From: Apostichopus japonicus
Taxonomy: Eukaryota > Echinodermata > Holothuroidea > Aspidochirotida > Stichopodidae
Direction: 5' to 3'
NCBI RefSeq assembly: GCF_037975245.1
Contig: NC_092563.1
Coordinates: 16,056,594 to 16,120,593 of the forward strand
Length of the DNA stretch: 64,000 nt
Position 1 is the stretch's first letter, and each line of letters starts with the position of its first letter. The position numbers were made by a program, and so were the translations under genes. The notes under the pieces are model-generated. The model searched no databases, was not told the origin of the DNA, and saw only the letters and a program-made list of their open reading frames with translations. Shown here piece by piece: positions 46,866 to 58,537 of this stretch.

Positions 46866-49117
46866 TTTGGTAACTCAAGTAAGCAACTTTAATGCCAAGT
46901 AGAATATTTCCTTAGATTAACTTGTATAGACCTATAGGAATAGGATATGTCTATGCTATAGCACTACTACTACTAGTACCAGTGCAACTTACTTGTCTGG
47001 AAACCAAGTAATATGTACTTACAGTGAGCTAACACTTAATCACAGTCACAATGCAATTTCGGGTAGCGCTATTGCTGGGCACTAGTATAGTATAGGCAGT
47101 CCGGTGGTGAAGGTTGTAAATGTGATAGCCTACATGTATGTATGCGCGACCTAGGCTGGCACCACCCTAACACTAACAAGCAAGTATAGTACAAGCACTA
47201 GGCTATTGTTAGCATCAGGCCAGGAAAAGGTACGAAAGCCTAGGTCCCTAACTTTGGCCTAACGTTAGTATGTTGAACTGCTGCGCTAAGTTAAAACTTC
47301 AAATCGTGTGAATTCTCAACACAGAGTGGCAGGGCTCCTTGTTTATGTAACTCTATCACAGTAAGTTTGGAAATCTCGAATTAAGTTTTTCCCACAAAGC
47401 AATATCATCCAATTTATAATTTTGTTTGTTTGCTGATAAGTAGTACTCACTAGTAGTTACACAGTGTACATTATCTATTATGTAGAGTGTGTGCTTCACA
47501 TACATAGTTCTGTGATGTGTTTACGTTAGTTCGAAGCTAGTAAGTACGGAAAGTAGACGAAGCCACGCCTCCTTGTTTACATGCGTGAGATCTATTTTTG
47601 GAAACTGATGAAACTGCGTCACCCTCAGAGAGAAAACACAGAAGATGAAATTTTCCTATCGGTTTAAACTCTCCATTGAAAATAATTCCTGGCTCCTCGA
47701 AAGGTTAAAGAGTGTCGTTTTCCGGAAATGGAAATTTCCAATATATCAAAACGTAGACGAAAACAATGGGACACACGTGGTTAGTCAATTTTAAACTTGA
47801 GCTACGGAAAACAAAAGCCAAAACACTATAGACGAACTATATATAATTATGATGATATTGATCCACAAAGCTACATTATTTTGACGGACACTAAAATGAC
47901 TGGGTGATATGGTAACAGTGCACGCTGGTGAGAGTTCAGAGTGTACGCTCATTGTTGGGTCGTCCATCGAGTCGTGGTATCCCTTGCCATTCATAATGCA
48001 GGAAAAGGCTTGAAGTTGGGCAACTTGCAATAGAAGGCGCATCTAATCCACAGGAATTGAAACTCTGTCTTTGACTGGTACCTTCTACACAGGTTACACC
48101 CGGTTCTACCGCACCACACCATTATTGATCTACAGGGTAAAGGACTTCGACAACGTACTTCGCATAGTCCTCATTTTAAGCCTGAATCAGATCCCTTTTT
48201 AATTTAAATTGATATAAAGATATCCACAATAAATAAACAGCCTGAGGCCACAAATGATATTACAAGATAAACAATATTATTGCACATCGGCTTAAACACG
48301 TGAATATATCTTAACATCAAGTTGTAGGTATATCTGCACTTATTTCATTTTTGAGAAATATTGAACGGCGAGACAAACTGAACTCCTCGTTATTGGCATA
48401 TCAATGTAATAGGGATGCTTCCTGTAAACACCCACCAACCCGCAGGCCCGCCCCCCCCCCCCGCGTTTCCAAACACAAATATAGCCTATAGGCCTACGTG
48501 CAAATCTACAGGTAGGCCTAAAAATCATATGGACTACAACCTTATTTACTCAGAATATATATAATAGAGGGAGTATTCAAGTACATGTGAATATTACATC
48601 GAATGCTTGGTTAGCATGATAGTATTGTTAATAAGCATTTCCATTTTTTAAATCAAAACTAAGAAGGGCAAAAATGGATTTACAAGATTGAAGAGCCTAA
48701 AAATTATCCAGTCATACTGAGCAGAGGAAACAACAGAAATAGTTGCAACCCGCTTACTTACTATACATTGCAGTGTTGCTTCTTTATATGTTTTCTTTTT
48801 TACACACTTGTTTCAGCTTACATATTTAAAACTAGTGCATTTTGAACCCATTTACGTAGGATATGAAGTAAACTCCCCAGGGTCAGTCCTGGGTCCGAAC
48901 CGGCAATATATAGCACCTGTTAGGGTCCCTGCCCTGGGTTACTTGATACATGGACTCCTCTGACCGTGGAGCTTTGGTCCAACTCAATGAAATGACAAGA
49001 AGAGCGCGGGGAGATGCACGGTCTCCCGTAGCGGCCCATATGTATAACACTCTGCAACACTGAGATGTCATCTGCGGCTGTCTGAACTTATAGGAATGCC
49101 TTATAGGAATGCTGTCT
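46866..49117. other. Copine upstream region and intergenic
   Basis: The first 700 bases upstream of the copine start presumably hold its promoter and 5' UTR, but no TATA box or initiator could be singled out. No other gene was recognised. A GGTTCGGACCC B-box-like string near 48890-48905 (minus) lacks a proper partner A-box. Confidence 0.4.
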
Positions 49118-49125
49118 GAACTTAT

Positions 49126-49499
49126 CAGGGGCGTCGGAAGCTGTTTTGGATTGGTACGGCAGATCAGAGTGTGACCATCTATCATAATTATCGGGGGACG
49201 TTTGGTAGGTCAAACTACGCTACGCGCCACCATGGTTGGCGCGTAGCGTAATGGATAAAATTTTGAAAGAATGCCTCCCAGATTGCAGAAAATGGCACTT
49301 CCCGAGCTTGAAAACAAGACCCCTGCCATGCCAGAGTAGTCACATTTAGCCTACTTGCTTGTTTCATTTTGGTTCTTTATGTTTTGCCATTTTTTTCCTT
49401 AGTCCTACTTTCTTTCTTTCTTTTTTTTTCTTTTTTTTTTTGCGCCGTGAATATTGGTCCGGCGTTCGCTGGACCTGCGTACCGGCTCCGACGCCCCTG
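49126..49499. mobile_element. TIR element, family-B relative
   Basis: The left end is CAGGGGCGTCGGAAGC and the right end is GGCTCCGACGCCCCTG, an inverted repeat with one gap. The interior holds the palindromic module CTACGCTACGCGCCACCATG with GTTGGCGCGTAGCG, and TGCCTCCCAGATTGC. No convincing target duplication was found. Confidence 0.78.
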
Positions 49500-50052
49500 C
49501 GTATAGGGGGTTTTCAGGCAACTCTTGTGAAGGCCGGGTACAACTGCAGCTCGCAGGTTGGCGCCGTCATCATTAGCGTAGCCCACGTTATTTTATTATG
49601 ACTGATTCCTATAGATAATGATGTTTCTTTAGTTTATATTTATTGGTATTTTTGCGTTTACCCGATTCGGGTCCATATGCACACGTACATGCTTTAGAAA
49701 GTTGCCATTTATTACAAAGTCAGGTAATACCCTCAATAAAGATGAAAATAATAAAAAATAAAAAATATTCACATAATTCAATCCACTCCAATCTAAATGC
49801 ATCTATGTACAGATTTTAAACCGTCTGGCTGCTCGTATAATATCGAGATATATATAGTAATAGTCGACTCCATACAGAAATATTGTATTCCAAAAATTTA
49901 GTGTAGACCTACTATATTTACTATTTCCTTATTTCAAACCATTACAAATTGTGCATACCTTTTTTTTTTTATTGTATTCCTGGTGCAAATTTGTTGAAAT
50001 ATCGTAAGGAAACATATTATTTCAGAAGTTGCAATTAAACGTTCGAGTCTGA

Positions 50053-50717
50053 ATTGCCACCATAGGCGTAGGAGGCGGGGGGGGGGGGGGCTGGGGGGGG
50101 GGCTGCAGCCCCCCAACCAAAATTTTTGGTGAAAATTCGGGCAATATGCTGAGAATTTTTCGGGCACCTACTGAAAGAAGAATAATTTGCAGTGTGTTTT
50201 TCAATATTTTTTGGTGAAAATTCGGGCAATATGCTGAGAATTTTTCGGGCACCTACTGAAAGAAGAATAATTTGCAATGTGTTTGTCAATATTTTTGGTG
50301 AAAATTCGGGCAATATTCTGAAACTTTTTCGGGCACCTACTGAAAGAAGAATAATTTGCAGTGTGTTTTTCAATATTTTTTGGTGAAAATTCGGGCAATA
50401 TTCTGAGACTTTTTCGGGCACCTACTGAAAGAAGAATAATTTGCAATGTGTTTGTCAATGGTTAAACTTATATGATTATCATCATTATTGTTGTAACGAC
50501 TTCCCCAATAATTATAACCAATATTGAAGGGTATTAAAACGGAATGAATTGAATGTTATTGGCATATGATGTAATAACCGATGGATGCCTATATTATATG
50601 CACATGTATTAACATGTTGAATGCGCGCGGAGCGCGCGAAAAATTTTGGTGATATTTTTCGGGCAAGTCGTTACAGCCCCCCAAATCAGATAAGGCCCCT
50701 ACGCCTATGATTGCCAC
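50053..50717 (+). mobile_element. TIR element family A, copy 2, with internal 85-bp tandem array
   Basis: The element spans 50061-50709 (649 bp), with ends CATAGGCGTAGGAGGC and GGCCCCTACGCCTATG. The 8-bp target duplication ATTGCCAC is perfect (50053-50060 and 50710-50717). Inside, an 85-bp unit starting GGTGAAAATTCGGGCAAT is repeated four times (50128, 50213, 50297, 50382), whereas copy 1 at 15 kb has it once. That accounts for nearly all of the 265-bp size difference. Confidence 0.95.
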
Positions 50718-52795
50718 AAGGTCTTTTGGAATTCAAATTCATTCTTCATCATATTAGTATCATTGGAATACATTACAACTTTTCACTTGTATTTACCGTT
50801 TGGTATGGTACACTGTTGTATCGAACAACACTGCAAATAATTTACCGGTTTCTTTCATAGGCAGGTGTGACGATTTTGGATAATGCTGCAATACTATGCC
50901 GTACACCAGAACTGGGCTACGTGGTCATTTTGAGGATATACATTTCTCAGTTTTGATCAGGGCATTCGTTGATAATAATCGGAGCCGAAGTATAATTCAA
51001 ATAGAGCGCCCTAACAAAACAGTAAGGTAGCATACTCCAAATAATTTCCCTTTGACGTTGTTAGACGTTCTCACTCGCTAATTCCTACCCATCGCTGGAC
51101 CGCTAACACGTTGGCCATGACACCTTCATATTTATGTATTATGAGTCTGACCAGAAGCCTTTTTTTCTGTGATTTTTGTTCATGTTTTCGTTACTTACCA
51201 AACCCCTTTACTAAGTTATAAATAAGTTTCCGCACGCTACTCTAGGAAGAACTATAAGTGGTATAAAATTAATCTTAAATGATTATTGAAGGTCAAAAGA
51301 CATTACCGCCCCGCTACCCCGCTCCCTCGCTCCCGCGCTCCCCCGCTGACTGTGATTTCTTGAAGCATTGGATTGTGGTAACATTTCTATTTGCTCTTCC
51401 ACTTCCAGTGACCAGGGGCAAAACTTTTAAGTTCGTCCGCTCCTCCCCTCCCCGCCCCACATTCTCAATAAGGTAGGCCTACATCATTGCTGTAAAAGGA
51501 TTTACACTAACATTAGAAAATGAACGATTGGGAGCTGTCAATATCATGAATCATTCCAAGAGGCATGCATGCAGTCTACTATTTTTAGTAACGCACTATA
51601 TACTGAGTCAACCTCGTATAGTCTGAAGAATGTTTTCCGTTTCGTGACCATTTGTGATACAAACCATGTGTTCAATGTACTTGCAGGGGCGGAGGAGTCG
51701 ACAAACGTAAGGGACAAATGCCCCAGGTTTGTGAGAAACATAAATGCTCCGCCCTTGTTCTATAAATATCAATGTTAATGAAAAGTACCCCTTTTCGCCT
51801 TTGTAACTAAAAAGTGCCCTTAATTATGAAAAAGTACGCTTTTGCGAGAAACTAAAACAAATGTTACCAAAAAGTGTTTATTTGTTGAAAAATTAAAAAC
51901 CAAACCGGTAAGTAAACAGTGGTGAAAATATTTTCAAATAAGTACTGCAATTTCGTTTGTGCAACAGAACACCAGGGAATCATTTTCTTGGTAAGATTTG
52001 ATATTGTGATTTGCTCCCTTAAATCATAGACAGATTCCTCTGTACTCCTCGTCCTCCGCCCCCCCCCCTCACCCTACAGCTTGAACCCACCTGCGCAGCC
52101 TCTGTTTACTTCCGTCTTTTATTTAGAATTGGTTTCATATGATTCATCCAATATTTGAAATCGTTTGAAGTAAAGAGCTCAATATTTCCCATAGCTTTTC
52201 TTTTCTTTTGAAAAGACAATACAATGAAATTTGAACCATATATACACAAAGAAAGGGGTGGAAAGGGGTGGGGGTGGGGTATTACGCTGCAAAATGAAAT
52301 AATTGTTGACTCAAAATGTCATAAAGGCCTTTAACGAGTTATATATGTAATTTTGTTTTTAAATTTTACGAGAAACTGCAATAACGCACAATGTAATAAC
52401 CTGTGTCAACCAAGACAACCGCAAATTGTACTCTGAATAATAATTGGAATTAACATATATAATAACTAGTGGTGTAATCGAAGTTTTATATCTCCGTGCC
52501 AGGCACAGTGCGGTGCACTTAAAAATTAGATTACTGTTTTTCAGCTATAGTCAATCCCCTGCATGCAGCATCACGGTCTACAAAGCAAATTAATTAGACT
52601 ATACTATGATGACCCTAGTTGCGTAGACCTGCAGGTATTACTTAGCATCAGCTGGTACGCATGTATAAGACTACTAAAACTTACAATGCATGTACAATAC
52701 TAATATTTTTGGTTTCATATAAATTTCATCATGCGATTTCTTGTACATATATATCAAGTCTGAAGAACAATGCCGGGCCCATATCACATAACACT
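50718..52795. other. Intergenic, no gene seen
   Basis: The sequence is AT-rich with a few C- or G-rich runs (51310-51345, 52060-52070). No recognisable coding or RNA gene was seen. Confidence 0.45.
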
Positions 52796-52799
52796 ACTG

Positions 52800-53046
52800 C
52801 AGTATGTATGTATGTATTTTAGATCCTCCTGCAAGCAGGAACTCGTGAAGAAGCCTCATTGGCTTATCAAAGCCGCGAGCTGACAGAAGTTAGTCTCTCA
52901 GATTCATATTTAACGTCCATGATCATGAATTGTCAATTTTCAACAAGGCTCTGTTACTGGACGACATACATTAATCTTGAAATTAATCGAACTGGGGACC
53001 TTATGATTGGAAGGCACCGGCGTTAACCACTGAACAAACACTCCTA
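52800..53046 (-). mobile_element. tRNA-derived SINE family S2, copy 1
   Basis: On the minus strand it runs from AGGAGTGTTTG...TGGTTAACGCC (A-box-like) through a B-box-like segment to a conserved body (AATTCATGATCATGGACG, then GCTTTGATAAGCC, then TGCTTGCAGGAGGATC) and a (CATA)n tail at about 52802-52817. The copy at 62613-62871 is about 90 percent alike by eye. This copy has a damaged B-box. Confidence 0.82.
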
Positions 53047-54034
53047 TATGATGTATAGAAAACAATTATAAAAGTATAGAAAAAAATTGTCCCAACTAGG
53101 TGCAATTACATCTTAAGAAATTTTGATAAAACTGAAAAGTGACGGTATGACTCGGCACTAATTGCTTTTAAACTCTGCCAACTTCCTGACCCGATTGAAA
53201 AGCACGGGGCTAACTTTTTTGGACCGGCGCGCTCATTACGGCTCATAGATATGGACACACCGTGAGCTTTCATTATAACTGACTTTATGACAAATAAAAA
53301 AAAATAGAACCTATTGACGTCAGTCTACTGGCAGTGCTTGGTACGAGCTTGGAACTCGTCGGTCCAACACGACCCGTCAATATATATATGTATTGTCCCG
53401 AAATCACCCAGGTGTGACTTCCCATGTACAACAATATACGTTTTCTCCATACGCTAATACTTTCAGTGTACATCGAGGTAAAGTAACACCGTGAGTTAGA
53501 AAAGCTTAGACAAATTATATACAGGACCAGTGTTATCGTCGATGTTGTTCTGATTTTAGCAGGTGAGTTTGAACAGATTGAGGTGTTTTACACGAGATTT
53601 TAACGAGAGAACACAGTTCTTGGTTCTGTTTTATTACATTGCTTTCCATCGGTGGGGCGGGGGGGGGGTGGTGGGTGAGGAAGTGTCCTACTCACCCCCC
53701 TTATGGACGTACATGGCGTGCATGATTAGCGGGTATTTTCATCGCTGCTAACACTTGTAAGTTTTGTAGCAATTCTTGATTCGAGTCACAAACGTTTGAA
53801 TATAAGATCTTGCCATCAAGATAATACAAGACTACATTGTCAAATTATGACAATCTGGCAATACAAACTTTAGTTGGAATCATAGGCCATGCACATCGGC
53901 AACAATTTTCTGTATGACTGTCTGCAGCAGACGACAAGAGTTTCAGCACTCAAAAGTCATCAACTGGGATGGAACCGCTAAAGTAGTTATATGCACAATT
54001 ACAAGTAATGTACATGCCCGCTCGAAAGGATAAG
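53047..54034. other. Intergenic, no gene seen
   Basis: No recognisable coding sequence was found. A G-rich tract lies at 53655-53670. Confidence 0.45.
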
Positions 54035-54325
54035 CAGGCGCGTAGCCAGGAATTTGCCAAAGGGAGGGGCGAAACTGTAGATTCGGCATTGCAAACTATC
54101 TAAGCGTAGCGCCACCATAAGTTGGCGCGAAGCGTACAAGAAAATTTTGGCTGAAAATGCCTCCCAGATCGCTGGAAATGGCTCTTCCCAGGCCTTGTAA
54201 GTTGCATCTTAGCATTCTCTCTTTTGAAAATACTAGCGAAATCATAAAAACATTAAATTAAAAAAAAATATGCTCAAGGGGGGGGGGGGCGGCTGCCCCC
54301 TTCGCCCCCCATTGGCTACGCGCCT
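54035..54325. mobile_element. TIR element family B, copy with intact ends
   Basis: This is a 291-bp element with inverted ends CAGGCGCGTAGCCA and TGGCTACGCGCCTG (14 bp perfect). The interior has the shared palindromic module (TAAGCGTAGCGCCACCATAA then GTTGGCGCGAAGCGTAC), TGCCTCCCAGATCGC and a terminal G-rich block. No target duplication is evident. Confidence 0.85.
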
Positions 54326-55171
54326 GAATCTGATAGAGATAACTGTCATGAACAACTTTCCCCAAACTGCTGAGAAAAATCTTGTAATGTTTCTTCACAT
54401 GACAAGGATGAGCCTACTTCGCCTACTTCACAATGATGAGCCTACTTCAAGTCTAAATACGACATCATCATCGAGTCGCATGTGCTTCAATGTTTTGTAT
54501 ATATTTTGTGTGTGTGTGTGTGTGTGCAATGTTTGTTTCCATCATGGGGTTGTGTCACCAGAAAGTGAGCAGAAAGTTTTTGCCCGAATTTTTAAAATTT
54601 GCCAGACCTTTTTTACTACACGAGCCACTTGAGATTTGATGAGCTTGATTTTCTTAATTTTTTTTTTTTTAAACTGTTGCGTACCTATAATATAGTTGGC
54701 ACACGGGACGAATCCTTCCTAGTGTCACCCCGTGATATATATATATATATATTACTATATATATTACTATGTATGTATTATTTCTCTATTGTGCCCAAAC
54801 TCACAGTGTGTCGAAGAATGCTCAGATAGTATATATAGTCAAGTAACTTTTAGTTTTATCTAATTGAACAAGTGTATTGCATAAAGTTTTAGCGACTTTG
54901 AACGTCTTTTGTTGATAGTAGCGCTATAAATGTTTTCTCCTTCTTCATCTTCTTGTTCCTCAAAGTTGTAAGATTTCCGTTTTTCATAGTATTTTCCTGA
55001 AAGTTTTGAAGTAGTCGAGTCTGCCGAGAGGTCTACTTACATCAACATTTTCGACATAAAGTTTTACCTAAAATTTGGCTTATTGTATGTTCCTTTTTTC
55101 CGAAAAGTGGCCTATTTCCACTCCTTGATTTTGGCCGACCAAATATTTTCATCTGGCAGCTCTGTGTATAA
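54326..55171. other. Intergenic, no gene seen
   Basis: It includes a (GT)9 run near 54508-54526 and a short (TA)n near 54737-54752. No coding exon was recognised. Confidence 0.45.
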
Positions 55172-56166
55172 TAAGGCCGTATATGGCAAGCCGTTTTACT
55201 TATTATTCAATATTTAATGATATCTTTAATTATTTGATGAGATCATTAAATCAATTGTTGATATCAAGAATTCGAGTTGTTGATATCGTTAAATCAATTA
55301 ATGATATCATTAATTCAATTCATTTCTTGATATCAATAATTCATTTAATGATATCATTAATTGAATTAGTGATATCAAGAAATGATTTAAAGATATCTTT
55401 AAATGTATTTGTAATATGTACATATAACTAATCCGAATTATTGATATGCACATATTACTAATTCGAATTAGTGATATCATCAAATATGATGTCATATTTA
55501 CTGATATCACTAATTCGAATTAGTGATATGTACATATCATTAATTATCATTAATTCGAATAAGTGATATGTACATATCATTAATTCGAATTAATGATATC
55601 ATCAAATATGACGTCATATTTACTGATATCACTAATTCGAATTAATGATATGTACATATCACTAATTCGATTTAATGATATCAACAAATGTGACGTACAT
55701 ATCAAGAATTCGGCCATATTTAATGGTATCATTAAATATGGCCGAATTCGTGATATGTACGTCATATTTGATGATATCATTAATTGGAATTTATGATATC
55801 ATTAAATATGGCCGAATTCGTGATATGTACGTCATACTTTTTGATATCAATTTAAATACAGATATCTGAAATTGAATTTATGATATCTTGAATTGAAATA
55901 TTGATATCTTTGATAGTTCATCTATTTTAAGATATCATATATTCAATTCTTGATATCAGAAATTTTAATTATGATATCATCAAATAAAATAATGATATCA
56001 ATAATTTCCTTGCACCAATTAATGATATCATCAAATATGACGTACATATCATTAAAACAATTTCAGATATCATGAAATAATTCATGATATTTGTTATAAC
56101 AATATTAAATAATTGTTGATATCAATAAATACTGAATAAAAAATAAAATGGCTTGCCATAAGGCCG
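55172..56166. mobile_element. TIR element composed of 21-bp-spaced GATATC palindromes
   Basis: The inverted ends start TATGGCAAGCC (55182) and close at GGCTTGCCATA (56160), matching over about 43 bp with roughly six mismatches. TAAGGCCG occurs at 55172-55179 and again at 56159-56166, a candidate 8-bp target duplication; alternatively the target is TA. Between the ends I count about 26 exact GATATC hexamers in some 940 bp, many exactly 21 bp apart, joined by short arms such as ATTAATTCGAATTA. It has no coding potential. Its superfamily is not recognised. Confidence 0.8.
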
Positions 56167-57856
56167 CACGTACTTGTGAGAAGTTCGACGGCCTTGTGAT
56201 CGAGAAACGAAGTGTGGACAAGAATACATTTTCAGTAATCTTGGAAAGGAAACAGTAACACTTGACTAATCTATAGATCAACTTTTCATGCGACTAGCAT
56301 GGCAGCGGCAATCAAATCACTCCTTGTCCTCAAATTCCTTGTAACAGAATGCGTAAGGTTATCGAATAAACGATATAGGATATTTGTATAATTAGGTTGT
56401 ATATGATCCTCAGAATCTAGGCTAGGAGTAGGACTAACTTAGGCATAACATTAACAATTAGGCCTAGCGCCTACCGTAGCAAGATAGGTTACGCAACTGA
56501 ACAGATAATGTGAACAGACAATGTGTTGTGGTAAAAAATCTCAGTCAATCAGGTACAAATATATTTAGGCTATCCATAAAGCAAGAAACAGTTCAACACC
56601 GAGGAACCAACTTGTGATTGAATACTGTATTACACATCAAATCCAACCATGTGACAAATTTCCTAGCAAAATGAATGAAAATCAAGGTTCCATATGAAAT
56701 CGAATGAAAGAACGAACCACATGTTGTTGACCAACTAGGTTACAAGTCATCTTCAAGACCCCCGTTAAAAATATGACATAAACAGAAAAACAAGTCTAAA
56801 AAGTAAAAGAATGGCACATACCTTTACTTCAGTTTTATGTTGCATGACAGGGATTGTTCGAAAGCACATAGAATTAGAAGATTGAGTTTTGGTGGTCATT
56901 TGACGGACTCTTCTGGGCAGCTAGTTAAGATTGCTACATGTCCTTTGGATGCATGAAATAGTTTAAGCCATTTGTGCGAGTAGTAAATTACTAAGTTAGG
57001 CATTCAGCAGTGACATGTAGAAAACCCTCAAATGCAATACCTACTTGAGGGTTCCATAACGAATTACAGAGCAACAGAATGTATTACTGTTAGACTCGTA
57101 AGTGCTAGTATCTGGTGACAATTGAGTGATACTAATGTCTCAGTTGACCAAGACTGGTTTTCAATCCAAATTTATTGTTTCATGGAATGAAATAAAATTT
57201 ATGGTAAAAAGGCAGATGATAATACTGCAACTTTGAACCAAGGTGTAAAATAGTACTGTCTGTTACTGTTAGAGATTGCCAAGTCAGAGAATAATTATGT
57301 TTTATGATAAATTTAAGTTTCCTTCTGGTCCCTGTATTAAAAACCCACCACAAAGCACAATAAGTTTGTCAATTATGTATTCAGCCTATGAAGAAGATAC
57401 TGCCAGGATTGAAACATCAGGCCCACTTACTTTTACACAAGTATGAATTTTATCAGAATTTTACCTTCCAGGGTGTTTTGTTATTTTATACACACAAAAG
57501 AGAAAAGAAACTTGTTGTGATAGAATAAATCCACCTATTTAGTAAGACTGTCCATTCCTTCACCTTTCGAGGTTATTAGTCTCAAAGGGTAGCCTGTGTG
57601 TTACGTAACTTGCACTTGCACAGCTCAAATTTCCCACAATCTACCCACGAGAGCCTATTAAAATGCCAGAGGCAGGTAAAACTGTTATGGCAGTGGTATT
57701 TAAGGGCGCATTTTCAAATGACAAACAATGAATTATAAGTAACAAGCAGACAGCCTTGAACTTATTTGCTGATTTCACCAGGGAGTTGTTATGGATTCTC
57801 ACTGAGCTGTCAGATGCCTCCTCTGTAAACATTTTTGTACTTTAATGGTGAATATC
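56167..57856. other. Intergenic, no gene seen
   Basis: AT-rich single-copy sequence upstream of the CD109-like gene. No exon was recognised. A 16-base AGGGAGTTGTTATGGA string near 57782, shared with elements at 13.7 and 43.9 kb, hints at a further repeat. Confidence 0.45.
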
Positions 57857-57860
57857 TTAA

Positions 57861-58222
57861 AGGGTGTAAAGACTCGTGCATAAAGAAACGTCTAATGCCG
57901 GTAATCTGACCTAGTTTCGAATAAGGTGTAACAGAAGTGTTAGACACCACCATTGATCCCAGAAAATACACACACAGCTTTCTACCGTCGGTAATAAGAC
58001 ACTAGTGTACAGTCAGTACATACAGCTGCTGTCAATTATACCCACAGCACAGTATACAAACGATACAGCGATGGACAACTGAGGTCCAGCTAAAGATAAA
58101 AAGTATCACGTTTCATTACTGTCTGCATTTTGTAGTGACACAAACAAAACGTCACTTGCAAGCAACAGAAAGTTAACTTTTCCAGATGGCCTCACACAGT
58201 TTGGGACGAGTCTTCAATGCTT
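57861..58222 (-). mobile_element. TIR element family C, copy 3 (TTAA target)
   Basis: This is a minus-oriented copy of 362 bp flanked by TTAA at 57857-57860 and 58223-58226. The plus-strand ends are AGGGTGTAAAGACTCG and CGAGTCTTCAATGCTT. It lies about 210 bases upstream of the CD109-like start codon, so it may be in the promoter or 5' UTR region. Confidence 0.88.
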
Positions 58223-58433
58223 TTAAACCTGAAATAAAGAACGTGACCAATCCTTGTTTTTTTTTTTTTTAACTATTGCATGATATATAGCTCTGTAGTA
58301 GATTCTGTTTATAGTCATCCTGTGACATATCTGGTGTGAGCAATGTCTATAGTGTGACTGCAGCTTCAATTAAATCTCCTTTTATCTCATTCTTTCATCA
58401 TTCAATAGAATTGTTGCACACATGTGACGGACG

Positions 58434-58537
58434 ATGGGGTCACCACCGCCATCTATCCTTCTATTTCTGGGGGCAATGCTCTTCATCAGTGGCAGCAGCT
58501 ATGCAATGCCCACTGAATCGCCCATGGAGCATCCATC
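58434..58537 (+). CDS. CD109/A2M-like exon with start codon and signal peptide
   Basis: ATG at 58434 (context GACGATGG) begins a 34-codon exon ending at CATC|GTAAGT. It has a hydrophobic core [10 protein letters not shown] followed by small residues SGSSYA, a typical signal-peptidase site. An ATG TGA pair at 58422-58427 precedes the start in the same frame. Confidence 0.85.

Noticed and set aside
48883-49185. 100-codon minus-strand open frame
   Set aside because: It has no recognisable domain, no splice support, and overlaps the end of a TIR element and a local duplication.
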